A stretch of 64,000 nt of DNA from Leptotrichia sp. oral taxon 498 (GCF_002240055.1 NZ_CP016753.1:186001-250000), one strand, 5' to 3'; numbered from the stretch's first letter, positions 38,329-47,935 are shown. Made by a program: numbers and translations. Notes: a model not told the origin generated them from the sequence alone.

Positions 38329-39255
38329 TTATAAATATGCAACATATTTCATAAAATAATAAACAATCGGCAATACAAATAACGCACTGTCAAATCTGTC
38401 CAAAAATCCACCATGTCCTAAAAGTAAATTCCCAGAATCCTTAACTTCCAATTCTCTTTTTATCTTAGATTCCACCAAATCTCCCAGTTCGGCAAAGATT
38501 CCTATTGCAAGTGCAAGGATAAAGGCTTTTAATCCTCCAATGGCAACATAATCGTAATTTACAGAACAGGTCTTTGTTAAAAATGAAATTCCGCAGACAA
38601 AATTTGCTATGAATAAATATATTTTGTCAAAAGATAAAATTACTAAAAATACCCCTAAAATTCCTGCAATTGCACCTTCAATTGATTTTTTCGGACTAAT
38701 TTTTGGAGCAAGTCTGTGTCTAAATATTTTTCCGCCGATTGCCATTCCGACAAGATAAGCAGAAATATCACATGCCCAAATTAGCATAAATGTCATTACA
38801 ACTAAAATTTTTCCATTTGGAAATTCATATTTTATTAGTAAAATATGTGAGAATAAATACGAAACATAAATTATTCCAAATAAAGTATAGGAAATTTCTG
38901 CCATTGCATTGTGAATTTTTACTTTAAAAACTTGCCTTAAAGACAGAAGAATTATTGCAAATACGATAAATCCTCCCATATCAAAGTTAATTTGCTTAAA
39001 AAGTTCAAATTTAAAATATGAAAAAATATTTTTTGAATTTTCCTGAAAATATATCGCAACAGGCAAAAACAGCCCAAGTCCCATTCCAATCCTGCTTGCC
39101 ACTTCAAATCCCTTGTCCTTTAGCATTTTGTAAAATTCAAAAAGCGATATTCCAATTATTACAAGAGTAAACACCAAAAACATCAGATTTCCTTTTAAAA
39201 ATATCCATAAAAGGAAAGGTACAAACAACAAAATAATAAATAATCTACTTAACAT
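38329..39255 (-). CDS. cdsA: Phosphatidate cytidylyltransferase
   Basis: 308 residues, about eight membrane helices, with the C-terminal CdsA signature around SPKKSIEGAIAG and GDLVESKIKRELEVKDSGNL then LLGHGGFLDRFDS. It makes CDP-diacylglycerol for phospholipids. Its start overlaps the uppS end by 11 bases, the common bacterial pairing. Confidence 0.96.
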   Translation of the reverse strand: MLSRLFIILLFVPFLLWIFLKGNLMFLVFTLVIIGISLFEFYKMLKDKGFEVASRIGMGLGLFLPVAIYFQENSKNIFSYFKFELFKQINFDMGGFIVFAIILLSLRQVFKVKIHNAMAEISYTLFGIIYVSYLFSHILLIKYEFPNGKILVVMTFMLIWACDISAYLVGMAIGGKIFRHRLAPKISPKKSIEGAIAGILGVFLVILSFDKIYLFIANFVCGISFLTKTCSVNYDYVAIGGLKAFILALAIGIFAELGDLVESKIKRELEVKDSGNLLLGHGGFLDRFDSALFVLPIVYYFMKYVAYL

Positions 39256-39958
39256 TCAGCCCTCCGTATCTTCTATCCCTTTTATTAAAGGATAAAATCG
39301 CTTTATCTAATTCATTTTCATCAAAATCAGGCCAGAAAACATCTGTTATATAAAACTCCGAATAGGCAATTTCCCAAAGCAAAAAATTGCTTATCCTAAA
39401 TTCTCCACTCGTTCTGATTACAAGTTCTGGATCTGGGATTTCTGGTCGGTACATATATTTTGAAAACTCTTCTTCTGTAACTTTTTCGATTTTTTTTGTT
39501 TCATTTTCACTCAAAATTTTATTTACCGCACTTACAATTTCCCTTCTTCCGCCATAATTAAAAGCAATATTAAAAGTTATTTTACTACAATCTTCTAAAA
39601 ATTTTTGTGTATCTTCAATTTTTTTTAGAAGTTTTGGAGAGATATTTTCCTTTTCCCCTGTCACAACCAACTTTACACCTTGCTTTTTCAGATTTTTTTT
39701 CTCTTTATCCAAATATTTTCCAAATAAATCCATAAGACCGTTTACTTCCTTTTGCGGACGCTTCCAGTTCTCAGTTGAAAAAGCGTAAACAGTCAAATAT
39801 TTCACTCCAATTTCTCCAGCATATCTTAAAATTTTTTCAAGGCTAGCTGCTCCAGCTCTATGCCCTTCTAACCGAATTTTTCCACGTTCCTTAGCCCATC
39901 TGCCATTTCCATCCATAATAATTGCTATATGATTTGGTATTATTAAATTTTTATCCAT
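39245..39958 (-). CDS. uppS: Isoprenyl diphosphate synthase (undecaprenyl-PP synthase)
   Basis: 237 residues. Cis-prenyltransferase motifs: HIAIIMDGNGRWAKERG (catalytic Asp), GHRAGAASLEKI, YLTVYAFSTENWKRP, NIAFNYGGRREIV, PDPELVIRTSGEFRISNFLL. It makes the lipid carrier for peptidoglycan and envelope glycans. The ATG at 39958 sits at the first motif and follows AAAGGT; the upstream in-frame start adds an unconserved stretch. Confidence 0.97.
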   Translation of the reverse strand: MDKNLIIPNHIAIIMDGNGRWAKERGKIRLEGHRAGAASLEKILRYAGEIGVKYLTVYAFSTENWKRPQKEVNGLMDLFGKYLDKEKKNLKKQGVKLVVTGEKENISPKLLKKIEDTQKFLEDCSKITFNIAFNYGGRREIVSAVNKILSENETKKIEKVTEEEFSKYMYRPEIPDPELVIRTSGEFRISNFLLWEIAYSEFYITDVFWPDFDENELDKAILSFNKRDRRYGGLNVK

Positions 39959-40137
39959 CTTTTGACCTTTCAAGATATTTTTTATAATTATAACAGGGTA
40001 TACAGTATTTTTCAAGCATAATTTTATTAAATTATATTTTTATTTCAAGATTATTTTTTTATTTAAAAATAAAATAGTTTTTGTTATAATATTAATATAG
40101 AAAAATAAAAAATTTTATTATTAGGAGATTTACAAGT

Positions 40138-40632
40138 ATGAAACATAAAATACCGAAAACAAATGCACTTAGAATTTTGGACAAACAAAAAATTCATTAT
40201 GATATTCACACTTACGAATGGAGTGAAGATAAACATGTAGGAGCTGAAGTTGGCAATCATTTTCCAGAATTAGCCGACAGAATTTTTAAGACGATTGTGT
40301 TAAAAGGAAAAAGTAAAGAGCTTTTTGTCTGCGTCATTCAAAGTGAGAAACATTTGGACTTAAAAAAAGTGGCAAAAGCCTGTGGTGAAAAAAATATTGA
40401 TCTACTTCCGCTTTCTGAGCTTGAAAAAAATACTGGCTACATTCGTGGAGGGTGTTCTCCTGTTGGAATGAAGAAAAAATACAAGACTTTTTTTGATACA
40501 GAAGCAAAAATGTTTGATAAAATAGTTGTTTCCGCTGGAAAGCGAGGACTTCAAATGGAAGTTAAAACCAAAGAATTAATAAAAGTTGTGGATGGAAAAC
40601 TTGCAGAACTTGTGACGACTGAAGAAAAATAA
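40138..40632 (+). CDS. ybaK: YbaK/EbsC-family Cys-tRNA(Pro) deacylase
   Basis: 164 residues: KIPKTNALRILDKQKIHYDI, ADRIFKTIVLKGKSKELFV, the GYIRGGCSPVGMKKKYKTFF segment typical of YbaK, and a closing GLQMEVKTKELIKVVDG. The fold removes mischarged cysteine from tRNA-Pro. Terminator follows. Confidence 0.92.
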   Translation: MKHKIPKTNALRILDKQKIHYDIHTYEWSEDKHVGAEVGNHFPELADRIFKTIVLKGKSKELFVCVIQSEKHLDLKKVAKACGEKNIDLLPLSELEKNTGYIRGGCSPVGMKKKYKTFFDTEAKMFDKIVVSAGKRGLQMEVKTKELIKVVDGKLAELVTTEEK

Positions 40633-40647
40633 AAGTTTTTAAAATAA

Positions 40648-40684
40648 AAATATATTGCATTTAATTTTAGCAATATATTTTTTT
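40648..40684 (+). terminator. Terminator after ybaK
   Basis: ATATATTGC, loop, GCAATATAT, then T run. It also faces the minus-strand gene ending at 40702. Confidence 0.8.
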
Positions 40685-40701
40685 ATTTATAATTTTAGAT
40701 T

Positions 40702-41724
40702 TTAAAGTTTTAAAGTTTCCAATTTCAAGATTTCCCCATTTCTCAAATTTGCTCTCATTTTTTGAATTTTTTCATCCATTTTGTCTAATTCTTTTAAGAT
40801 TTCTTTTTCTTCTGGAGAAGTTTTGATTATTTTAGCAATTCCACCATTTTTTATGATTACTCTTTTGTTTGCAATTAGAGCTAGTGTTGGGTCGTGAGTT
40901 GCCATTAAAACTATTTTATCTGCAGAAACCAATAATTCTAATGCTTTTTTTCTATCAATTCCAGCGTTTTCAATTTCGTCGATTAAAACGATTGGAGAAG
41001 AACTTAAAATTGCTGTGTCGGCGATCATCAGTGCTCTTGATTGTCCTCCACTTAAGGCTGTAATTGCTGTGTCTAGGTTAAATTTTTCTCCTGCTAATTT
41101 ATTTGCTTCTAAAATTATTTTTTCTGTTACAGCTTCCACATCTTCAACCATACGGCTTTTAGCATGTAATTCCAAAAATTCTTTAACCGACAAATCCATA
41201 ACAAAGTTCATATTTTGCGATAATTGAGCAACTAATTTATTATTTGAGGAAAATCTCCACTTTTTGTCAGGGGATTCGTTATTTATTAAAATTTCTCTTT
41301 GAGTTGGCGTGTCTTTTTGTGCCGTCCATTCGATGTCAGCTAATAATCTTGATTTTCCTGAACCTGTTGGTCCTACGATTGAAATTATTTCTGATTTATG
41401 AATGTCTAGCCTTCCAAATCCTTCTGGATTTCCCGTTTTATCTTGTCCAGCCAAAATTGTAAGCGTTTCAACACCTGTTTCTTCTTCCATTCCCAAAAAC
41501 AATTTCATTTGCTCAACATATTCAATCAATGAAATCTCAATATTTTCCATATCAAGTGCCATATCTTCTTTTTGTTCTTCTGTAAACATTTTCAAAAATT
41601 TACTGAAAGTTTTATCTTCGTATCCTTCAATAATTATATTATTTTCAACAAAAAAATTTTCGGCAAACGGATATTTTTCTATTAATTCTCTCATCGAAAG
41701 TTTATCCACTAAATTTCTATTCAT
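40702..41724 (-). CDS. ABC ATPase with N-terminal DUF1858-like domain
   Basis: 340 residues. Residues 1-55 (LVDKLSMRELIEKYPFAENF, then FVENNI) look like the small helical DUF1858/hybrid-cluster-associated domain. The ABC domain has Walker A GPTGSGKSRL, signature LSGGQSRALMIADTAIL, Walker B IVLIDEIENAG and H-loop MATHDPTLALI. No permease gene lies nearby, so it may act in the cytosol as a power unit, not in transport. It overlaps the GTPase gene by eight bases; ATG 41724 has AGGTGG five bases upstream. Confidence 0.8.
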   Translation of the reverse strand: MNRNLVDKLSMRELIEKYPFAENFFVENNIIIEGYEDKTFSKFLKMFTEEQKEDMALDMENIEISLIEYVEQMKLFLGMEEETGVETLTILAGQDKTGNPEGFGRLDIHKSEIISIVGPTGSGKSRLLADIEWTAQKDTPTQREILINNESPDKKWRFSSNNKLVAQLSQNMNFVMDLSVKEFLELHAKSRMVEDVEAVTEKIILEANKLAGEKFNLDTAITALSGGQSRALMIADTAILSSSPIVLIDEIENAGIDRKKALELLVSADKIVLMATHDPTLALIANKRVIIKNGGIAKIIKTSPEEKEILKELDKMDEKIQKMRANLRNGEILKLETLKL

Positions 41725-42418
41725 TCGCACCACCTAAATTCATTTTTCTAACATTTCCCATTTGATATTTTTCACCAATTCTTGTTTCACCTAAGCAATA
41801 CGAGCAAAGCGCTGATGGCATTGGAAATCTAAGTTTTTTCCCTTGAACTGTTTCAATTTCTTTTTCTTTTTCATACAACAATGTGCTCAATTCATAAGCT
41901 CCTTGTCCTGTCAAACCATTCACATGCATTGTTACAGCTGTCGGATTTACTGAATTAACTCTCGACGCAAATACTTCTCTTTCTGCTTGAGAAACGATGT
42001 CCCCTTTTGTAATGATGACAATATCAGCTGATTTTAACATTGGACCAATTTTTTTTGGCGTATTAATTCCTGATAAATTATCAATTACACAAACTCCTTT
42101 TATATCTTTAATGTATGGCGAACAACGATTACACAATCCCGCTGATTCTGTAATTAAAACCGATAATCCCAAACTTCTTCCCCATTGCACAACTTCCTCG
42201 ATATTTGACACAAAAAAGTGATCTGGACACAAAGCTCCTGAAATTCCTTTTTTTACTGGAATTCCCGCTTTTTCATATAATTTGTCGTCATCTGTATATA
42301 GACAATCAAATTTTACTACACCAACTGACATCCCTTGTTTTTTTAGTGCATCAACCGTTTTTAAAATAACGCTTGTTTTCCCTGAAGATGGCGGTCCTGA
42401 AAATATAACTAAATTCAT
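41717..42418 (-). CDS. CobW/HypB/UreG-type GTPase with two CxxC motifs
   Basis: 233 residues. P-loop GPPSSGKTS at 7-15, a switch-like KFDCLYTDD, TESAGLCNRCSPY with CxxC, G4-type ITKGD, and a C-terminal CSYCLGETRIGEKY with another CxxC. Relatives load nickel, cobalt or zinc or activate metalloenzymes. The Cys pairs could carry a metal or cluster. Middle gene of a three-gene operon with the soluble binding protein and the ABC ATPase. Confidence 0.82.
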   Translation of the reverse strand: MNLVIFSGPPSSGKTSVILKTVDALKKQGMSVGVVKFDCLYTDDDKLYEKAGIPVKKGISGALCPDHFFVSNIEEVVQWGRSLGLSVLITESAGLCNRCSPYIKDIKGVCVIDNLSGINTPKKIGPMLKSADIVIITKGDIVSQAEREVFASRVNSVNPTAVTMHVNGLTGQGAYELSTLLYEKEKEIETVQGKKLRFPMPSALCSYCLGETRIGEKYQMGNVRKMNLGGANE

Positions 42419-42435
42419 AATTTTCTCCTAATTTA

Positions 42436-43671
42436 TTAAAAATATTTTTTTATTTCTTCGTCAAATAATTTTTCACCTTCACGAACAATTTTTCCTACAT
42501 CATTTTTATAAATAAAATCCCAGCCAACCCATTTAAAATTTTGATTTTCTTCCAAGTGATTGTCAACATTTGGATTAGTTGTAGGAAATTTTCCATTTGC
42601 TGAAAATAAATTTCCAACTTTTTCCGATAAAAATAAATCTAAAAATGGTTTAATTTTATCCGCTTTTTCTTTTTTTGTAATCATAAAAATCGGACTTAAA
42701 AGAGCTCCATCTTTTGGCCAGACAACTTCTAAATCACTCGCTCCATTTACCATTTGTGAAAAAAAGTATGGAATAATGCTTATTGCTGGTGCTTCTTGCG
42801 CTTTTGTCCTAGCTTTTACCATTTGTGCTGGATGAAGATTTTTTTTGTAAGATTTTGCAAGTTTTTTAATTCCATCTATTCCATATTCTTTGTAAACCAT
42901 CACGATTAAAGCATTAAATAAATCTAAATCTGCCATTGGAAGTGCGACCGAATTTTCAAATTCATCGGATAAAATCTCATCCCAAGTCTGTGGCACTTTT
43001 CTATCTTTTAGAGCAGTTTTGTTCACCAAAAATACCGCTGGAACAACTCCCATTATTGCATATCTTTTTTTAGGATCTCGCAAATCAATATTTTCATTGC
43101 AAAAATCTTTATTCATATTTTCAAAATATGTTTCAAAAATTCCATTTTCCATATATTGACCCATCAAATTTTTGTCAAAAAAAAGCTCAAATCCAGCTGA
43201 CAACAAAACATCTGGAACTTCATTTGCATCTCCAGTCTTAACTTTTTCAACAACCCAGTCAAGTCCTAAATTTGCAGACTGCAATTCATATTTAATTGTG
43301 TAGTCATTTTTTTTATTTTGAGCGTCAACCCACTCTTTAATTCCTTCCAATAGCGGAATTCTAATCGGACAAGGCAGGACTCCTTCAATCAAAACATCAT
43401 TTTTACTAGCTTTGCTTTTATTAACTTCATTTTCTTCAAGCGAAATATCGACTTCACTATCTTTTTTCAAAAAAGCATTTAGTTTTTCCAAAAATAATTC
43501 TGGATTAATTCTTTTTGATTTTAGTGCCATTCCCAATTTTATATTTTTCCCCATAATTTTAAGCATCTCTTTATTTTTAAAATTGTCAAATCCATTTGTA
43601 ATGAAAAAATCATATATTTTTGGATCATCATTTATAATATCATAAAGCGTTTCATTTAGTAAATCTTTCAT
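42436..43671 (-). CDS. DUF1858 domain fused to an ABC-type substrate-binding protein, no signal peptide
   Basis: 411 residues. Residues 1-70 match a DUF1858-like helical domain (ETLYDIINDDPKIYDFFITN, NKEMLKIMGKNIKLGMALKS, PELFLEKLNAFLK). Residues ~95-410 are a type 2 periplasmic-binding fold of the iron/molybdate class (VPDVLLSAGFELFFDKNLMG, KVPQTWDEILSDEF, GKFPTTNPNV). There is no signal peptide and no lipobox, so the protein should be cytosolic. That is unusual for this fold and suggests binding of an intracellular cofactor or anion. First gene of the operon. Confidence 0.82.
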   Translation of the reverse strand: MKDLLNETLYDIINDDPKIYDFFITNGFDNFKNKEMLKIMGKNIKLGMALKSKRINPELFLEKLNAFLKKDSEVDISLEENEVNKSKASKNDVLIEGVLPCPIRIPLLEGIKEWVDAQNKKNDYTIKYELQSANLGLDWVVEKVKTGDANEVPDVLLSAGFELFFDKNLMGQYMENGIFETYFENMNKDFCNENIDLRDPKKRYAIMGVVPAVFLVNKTALKDRKVPQTWDEILSDEFENSVALPMADLDLFNALIVMVYKEYGIDGIKKLAKSYKKNLHPAQMVKARTKAQEAPAISIIPYFFSQMVNGASDLEVVWPKDGALLSPIFMITKKEKADKIKPFLDLFLSEKVGNLFSANGKFPTTNPNVDNHLEENQNFKWVGWDFIYKNDVGKIVREGEKLFDEEIKKYF

Positions 43672-43703
43672 ATTTTTCCCCTCACATTTTAAAAATTAAT
43701 TTT

Positions 43704-43760
43704 AGACTTGTTCATAAACAAAATATTTTTTATTAAGTTTAAAAACAAGTCTTTTTTTCT
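43704..43760. other. Long hairpin upstream of the DUF1858 operon
   Basis: AGACTTGTT and AACAAGTCT with a loop of about 30 bases. On the plus strand it is followed by a T run (terminator form); on the minus strand it lies in the leader of the operon starting at 43671. Confidence 0.5.
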
Positions 43761-43925
43761 TTTAGATTTTTAGAAAGTAATAATTTTTTATATTTGTAAA
43801 TGTTTGTTTCGGGTAAAATTTTATCATATTTTTCAAAAAAAATCTGTAATATATATTACAAAAAAATTTTAATTTGATTTTTTTAATTTTAAATTATATA
43901 ATAAATAAAAAATTTAGGAGAAAAA

Positions 43926-44867
43926 ATGAAAATATATGTGGCTCCAATGTCAGGAATTACCGATTATTCCTTTAGAAAAATAATGGAGAAATTTAATCCA
44001 GATCTTTTATTTACAGAAATGGTTAATGCTAATTTATTAAATCGTGAAAATGATGCCACGATTAACGAACTTTTGAAGTGCGATGACAAAGAAAAAAATG
44101 GAACACAGATTTTTGGCAGCAATAAAAATGAACTTCTTTTGGGAATTTTGAAATTAGAAGAAATTGGGTTTAAAAAAATTAATATAAATATGGGTTGTCC
44201 GCAGCCAAAAATTATAAGAAATGGAGCGGGTTCAGCACTTTTGGAAAATTACAATTTGATGGACGAACTTTTTTCAGAATTGCTTCCAAAATTAGATTCT
44301 GACACAAAAATTTCAATAAAAATTCGGACTGGCTACAAAAATTTTAACAATCCAGAAATTTTTTTGGATTTGGCAAACAAATACAATCTTGATTTTATCT
44401 GCGTTCACGGTAGGACACAAAATCAATTTTATTCTGGCACGGCAAATTGGGAAATTGTTTCAAATTTGAGTAAACTTCCACGAAATACAGAATTTTTTGG
44501 AAATGGAGATTTATTTGAGCCAAAATTTATAAAAGAGCAAGTTAAAAAATGTAATTTGGATGGAATTATGCTCTCAAGAGGAGTTATTGGAAATCCTTGG
44601 TTAATCGCTCAAGCAAGGGAATTTTTACAAACTGGGAAAATAAAAACTATTAAGACATTTGATGCTACAAAAGAAATTGTTTTGGAACATTTGGAAAATA
44701 TTTTTGAGAATAAAGGGGAAATTAAAGCCGTTCTTGAGATAAATAAATTTTTGAAACCGTATTTTTTAAAATTTCAAGATGAAATTTTTGATTTTAAAAA
44801 TAAAATTGGAAAAATTATTGTTGAAAAAAATTTTACCCAAAAACAAAACTTAATAAAAAAATTGTAA
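43926..44867 (+). CDS. dus: tRNA-dihydrouridine synthase
   Basis: 313 residues. FMN-binding TIM barrel: VAPMSGITDYSFRKIM, FTEMVNANLL, NINMGCPQPKIIRNGAGSAL with the catalytic Cys, ISIKIRTGYKN, CVHGRTQNQFYSGTANW, FGNGDLFEPK, GIMLSRGVIGNPWLI. It reduces uridines in the tRNA D-loop. First gene of a plus-strand run that continues with three peptidase or amidase genes. Confidence 0.95.
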   Translation: MKIYVAPMSGITDYSFRKIMEKFNPDLLFTEMVNANLLNRENDATINELLKCDDKEKNGTQIFGSNKNELLLGILKLEEIGFKKININMGCPQPKIIRNGAGSALLENYNLMDELFSELLPKLDSDTKISIKIRTGYKNFNNPEIFLDLANKYNLDFICVHGRTQNQFYSGTANWEIVSNLSKLPRNTEFFGNGDLFEPKFIKEQVKKCNLDGIMLSRGVIGNPWLIAQAREFLQTGKIKTIKTFDATKEIVLEHLENIFENKGEIKAVLEINKFLKPYFLKFQDEIFDFKNKIGKIIVEKNFTQKQNLIKKL

Positions 44868-44886
44868 AATCAAAAAGGAGAAAAAA

Positions 44887-45977
44887 ATGATAAAATTTCC
44901 ACAAGCGCCTAAATATGGCGATAAAGTTTTTTTAATATGCACTTCTTCGCCTATTTTGCCAGAAGAAATAGAAGAGTGTAAACAAATTGTAGAAAATCTT
45001 GGATTTTATCCTGTTGTCGGAAAAAGCCTTTCTCAAAATATTGGAGGATATATGGCAGGAAGTGCTGATATTCGGATAAATGATTTGCACGAAGCATTTT
45101 CAAATCCTGAAATAAAAGCTATTTTTTGTGTAAAAGGTGGATTTTCTTCTTCACAGCTTTTAGATAAAATCGACTATGAATTAATAAAAAAAAATCCAAA
45201 ACTTTTTGTCGGCTACAGCGATGTCACTAATTTAAATATCGCTTTTAACCAAAAATGCGGACTTGGAACATACCACGGTCCGATGATAAGATCAAATATG
45301 CTTTATGACTTTAACGAATTTACAAAAAAATCTTTTCTTTTTTCAATAAACAAGAAAAATGGAGAAAAATGGAAACTTGAAAATCCAAATTCAAAAAAAT
45401 TAAATTTATTAAATAAAAATAATTTTATCGAAATTGAAATCAAAAGAGAAAAAGAAGTAATAGAGAAAGAAAGAATAGCGAAAGAGAAAGAAAAAGAAAA
45501 AGAAAGAGAAAATAAAAAGAAAGAAAAAAAAATAAAGAACAAATAAAAAAAGAAATTAAAAATAAATTTAGAGAAATAAAAGGTCAGTTAATTGGAGGAA
45601 ATTTATCTTTACTTGTTACAACGCTTGGAACTGATTACGAGATTGACACAAAAGATAAAATTTTGTTTATCGAAGAAATTGAAGAAGAAATTAGCAGAAT
45701 TGACAGAATGATGACGCATTTAAAACTTTCTGGAAAACTTGACGACTGCCGCGCCGTTTTATTTGGAAATTTTGACGGCTGCGAAAACACTTACGATCCA
45801 AATTATACTTTGGACGATTTTTTAAATAATTTTTTTAAAGATTTTAAAAAGCCTGTCATTACTGGAATCGAATGTGGTCATAAAAAACCAGATTTAGTAA
45901 CTTTGCCACTGGGAGCAGAATGTACAATAAATATTGACAAAAATTTTGATAATATCAAAATTTATTTTAAAAAATAG
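44887..45977 (+). pseudogene. ldcA: LD-carboxypeptidase (peptidase S66), frameshifted at A9
   Basis: The N-terminal part has KYGDKVFLICTSSPILPEEI, CVKGGFSSSQLLDKIDYELI and the nucleophile Ser in LFVGYSDVTNLN. The frame ends at 45546 after a Lys/Glu-rich stretch. A -1 shift at A9 (about 45519-45527) continues as KNKEQIKKEIKNKFREIKGQ, LIGGNLSLLVTTLGTDYEI, FIEEIEEEISRID and IECGHKKPDLVTLPLGAEC (catalytic Glu and His). Without the break it would be about 363 residues, with an unusual ~45-residue Lys/Glu insert between the domains. It cleaves LD-peptide bonds in peptidoglycan recycling. The break may be an assembly error. Confidence 0.8.
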
Positions 45978-46109
45978 CTAAAAAAGAGTTTAAAAAAAGA
46001 GAAAAAAAGAAAAAAATATAAAATTAACAGATAAAAGAAATATATAAATAAATATAAAGAAAAAGAGAAAGAAAATAAAAAGCAAATAAAAAAAGAAAGA
46101 AGGAAAATT

Positions 46110-47075
46110 ATGATTTTTGATATGCATGCTGATGTTTGGACTGATAATTTTTGGGAGTATCAAAAAGGAAATTTTGATGTAATTAGAAAAAAATATGAAA
46201 AAAAATTTCTGGAAAGTGGACTTTTTGGAGGAATTTTTGTAATTTATATTGATTTTAGAAAAGTTGAGAACATTGAAAAATATTTTTTGGAAGATCTTTG
46301 TGCAATGACCAGAGAATTGTATTATTCCAAAGATTTAATTCATGTTGTAAAAAATTCAAAAGATTTTGAAATTTTAGAAAAAGAAAAGAGCAAAAAATTT
46401 AGAGTTGTTCTTGGAATCGAAGGATTAATTGGAATTGGCGACAATCTTAACTATATTTATTTACTTCATCAATTGGGAATTCGCCACATTGGACTAACTT
46501 GGAATGAAACAAACGCTTTTGCAACTGGACAAAGCGGAGATAAAAACCGTGGACTTACGCCACTTGGCATAGATGCCATAAAAGTGATAAATGAACTTGG
46601 AATTTTACTTGATTTATCCCACGCCAACGATAAGACTTTCTGGGACGTGGCAAAATATTCGAAAAAACCTTTTTTTGCCTCGCACTCAAATTCAAGAACA
46701 CTTTGTCCATCTCTTAGAAATTTGACTGACGACCAGATTTTATGTATTGGAGAGCATGAAGGAATGATTGGAATGAATAGCTACCACAACTTTGTGAGTC
46801 GTGATGAAAATAAAAAAAATCTTGATGCTCTAATTGAGCACATGGAATATGTTGCCGAAAAAATTGGACTTGACAAAGTGGGATTTGGACTTGACTTTGA
46901 CGAATATTACACACCTTCAGGTGAAAGCTGTGAAGGACTTAACGGACTTGAAAATGTAACTAAGTTAAACAACATAACTTTGGCTCTAAAAAAACGTGGA
47001 TATTCTCAAAACGAAATAGATATGGTAACTTATAAAAATTTTATTGATTTTTATAAAAGAGTAGAAAATAAATAA
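46110..47075 (+). CDS. Renal-dipeptidase-like peptidase M19
   Basis: 321 residues. Binuclear zinc amidohydrolase: MIFDMHADVW (His-x-Asp), VVLGIEGLIGIGDN (Glu), GIRHIGLTWNETNAFATG, LLDLSHANDKTFW (His), PFFASHSNSRTLCP (His) and GFGLDFDEY (Asp). It hydrolyses dipeptides, likely with L-D substrates from the wall, in keeping with the neighbouring LD-carboxypeptidase and C26 amidase. Confidence 0.93.
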   Translation: MIFDMHADVWTDNFWEYQKGNFDVIRKKYEKKFLESGLFGGIFVIYIDFRKVENIEKYFLEDLCAMTRELYYSKDLIHVVKNSKDFEILEKEKSKKFRVVLGIEGLIGIGDNLNYIYLLHQLGIRHIGLTWNETNAFATGQSGDKNRGLTPLGIDAIKVINELGILLDLSHANDKTFWDVAKYSKKPFFASHSNSRTLCPSLRNLTDDQILCIGEHEGMIGMNSYHNFVSRDENKKNLDALIEHMEYVAEKIGLDKVGFGLDFDEYYTPSGESCEGLNGLENVTKLNNITLALKKRGYSQNEIDMVTYKNFIDFYKRVENK

Positions 47076-47099
47076 AAAATTTAGATTTTGAAAATAAAA

Positions 47100-47162
47100 A
47101 CAAATAAATAAAGTAAAGCGAAAAGAAAAGAAAAAAGAAAAGAAAAGAAAAGAAAGGAAACA
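47100..47162 (+). repeat. Purine-only GAAAA repeat before the C26 gene
   Basis: About 60 bases of A/G with near-tandem GAAAA units lead directly into the start codon region of the next gene and contain its ribosome site (AAAGGAAAC). Similar A/G tracts fill 45990-46105. Length variation here could alter translation. Confidence 0.6.
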
Positions 47163-47167
47163 AAAAA

Positions 47168-47911
47168 ATGAAAAAGCCAATTATTGCAATAACTTCTTCG
47201 ATGGACTTAAATCCCGATAGATTAAATGACAACAGAACTATGGTTTCACTTGATTACAGCAATTCTGTGATAAATTCTGGCGGAATTCCTGCAATTCTTC
47301 CAATTACAGACAATTTTGAAGTCATAAAAGAACAAGTAAAATATTTTGACGGGCTAATTTTATCAGGTGGCGGAGATCCTGACCCAAATTTATACGGCGA
47401 GGACTGTCTTCAAGAATTGGGGGATATTACACCTGAACGAGATACTTTTGAACTTGCAATTTTAGAAGAATTTTTAAAAACTAAAAAGCCTATTTTAGGG
47501 ATTTGTCGTGGACTTCAATTGATGAATGTCTTTTACGGTGGAACTCTTTATCAGGATATAAAATATGTAGATACAAATATTCAGCATAAGCAAAAATGGC
47601 TTGCTGATTTGCCGACACACGACATAAATATTTTAGAAAATAATATTTTATTTGAAATTTTTGGGAAAAAAGCTCGGACAAATTCATTTCATCATCAGAT
47701 GATAAAAGATTTGGGAAGAGAATTGACTTCGATTGCAACTGCAAATGACGGAGTTATAGAAGCAATTCAAAATAAAAATTATCCATTTTTTTATGGAGTG
47801 CAGTGGCATCCTGAAATGATGGCTTCCAGAGGGAATCTAGGAATGAAAAAAATATTTGATAAATTTATTGAAAGTTGTAAAAATCTAGAAAAACAAAAAC
47901 AAGGGGGGTGA
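47168..47911 (+). CDS. Class I glutamine amidotransferase-like, peptidase C26 (PuuD-like)
   Basis: 247 residues. Gamma-glutamyl hydrolase fold: LILSGGGDPDPNLYGED, nucleophile Cys in ILGICRGLQLMNVFYGG, and the His/Glu of FFYGVQWHPEMM. Related to gamma-glutamyl-GABA hydrolase, but here the context of peptide-degrading enzymes suggests hydrolysis of gamma-glutamyl bonds from wall peptides (inference). Last gene of the run; convergent with citrate synthase. Confidence 0.9.
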   Translation: MKKPIIAITSSMDLNPDRLNDNRTMVSLDYSNSVINSGGIPAILPITDNFEVIKEQVKYFDGLILSGGGDPDPNLYGEDCLQELGDITPERDTFELAILEEFLKTKKPILGICRGLQLMNVFYGGTLYQDIKYVDTNIQHKQKWLADLPTHDINILENNILFEIFGKKARTNSFHHQMIKDLGRELTSIATANDGVIEAIQNKNYPFFYGVQWHPEMMASRGNLGMKKIFDKFIESCKNLEKQKQGG

Positions 47912-47935
47912 CCCCTTGCAAAAAATATATATTAA

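Noticed and set aside
47041-47232. Minus-strand ORFs rich in Phe/Leu opposite the purine tracts
   Set aside because: They are shadows of A/G-only sequence; low complexity and no ribosome sites.
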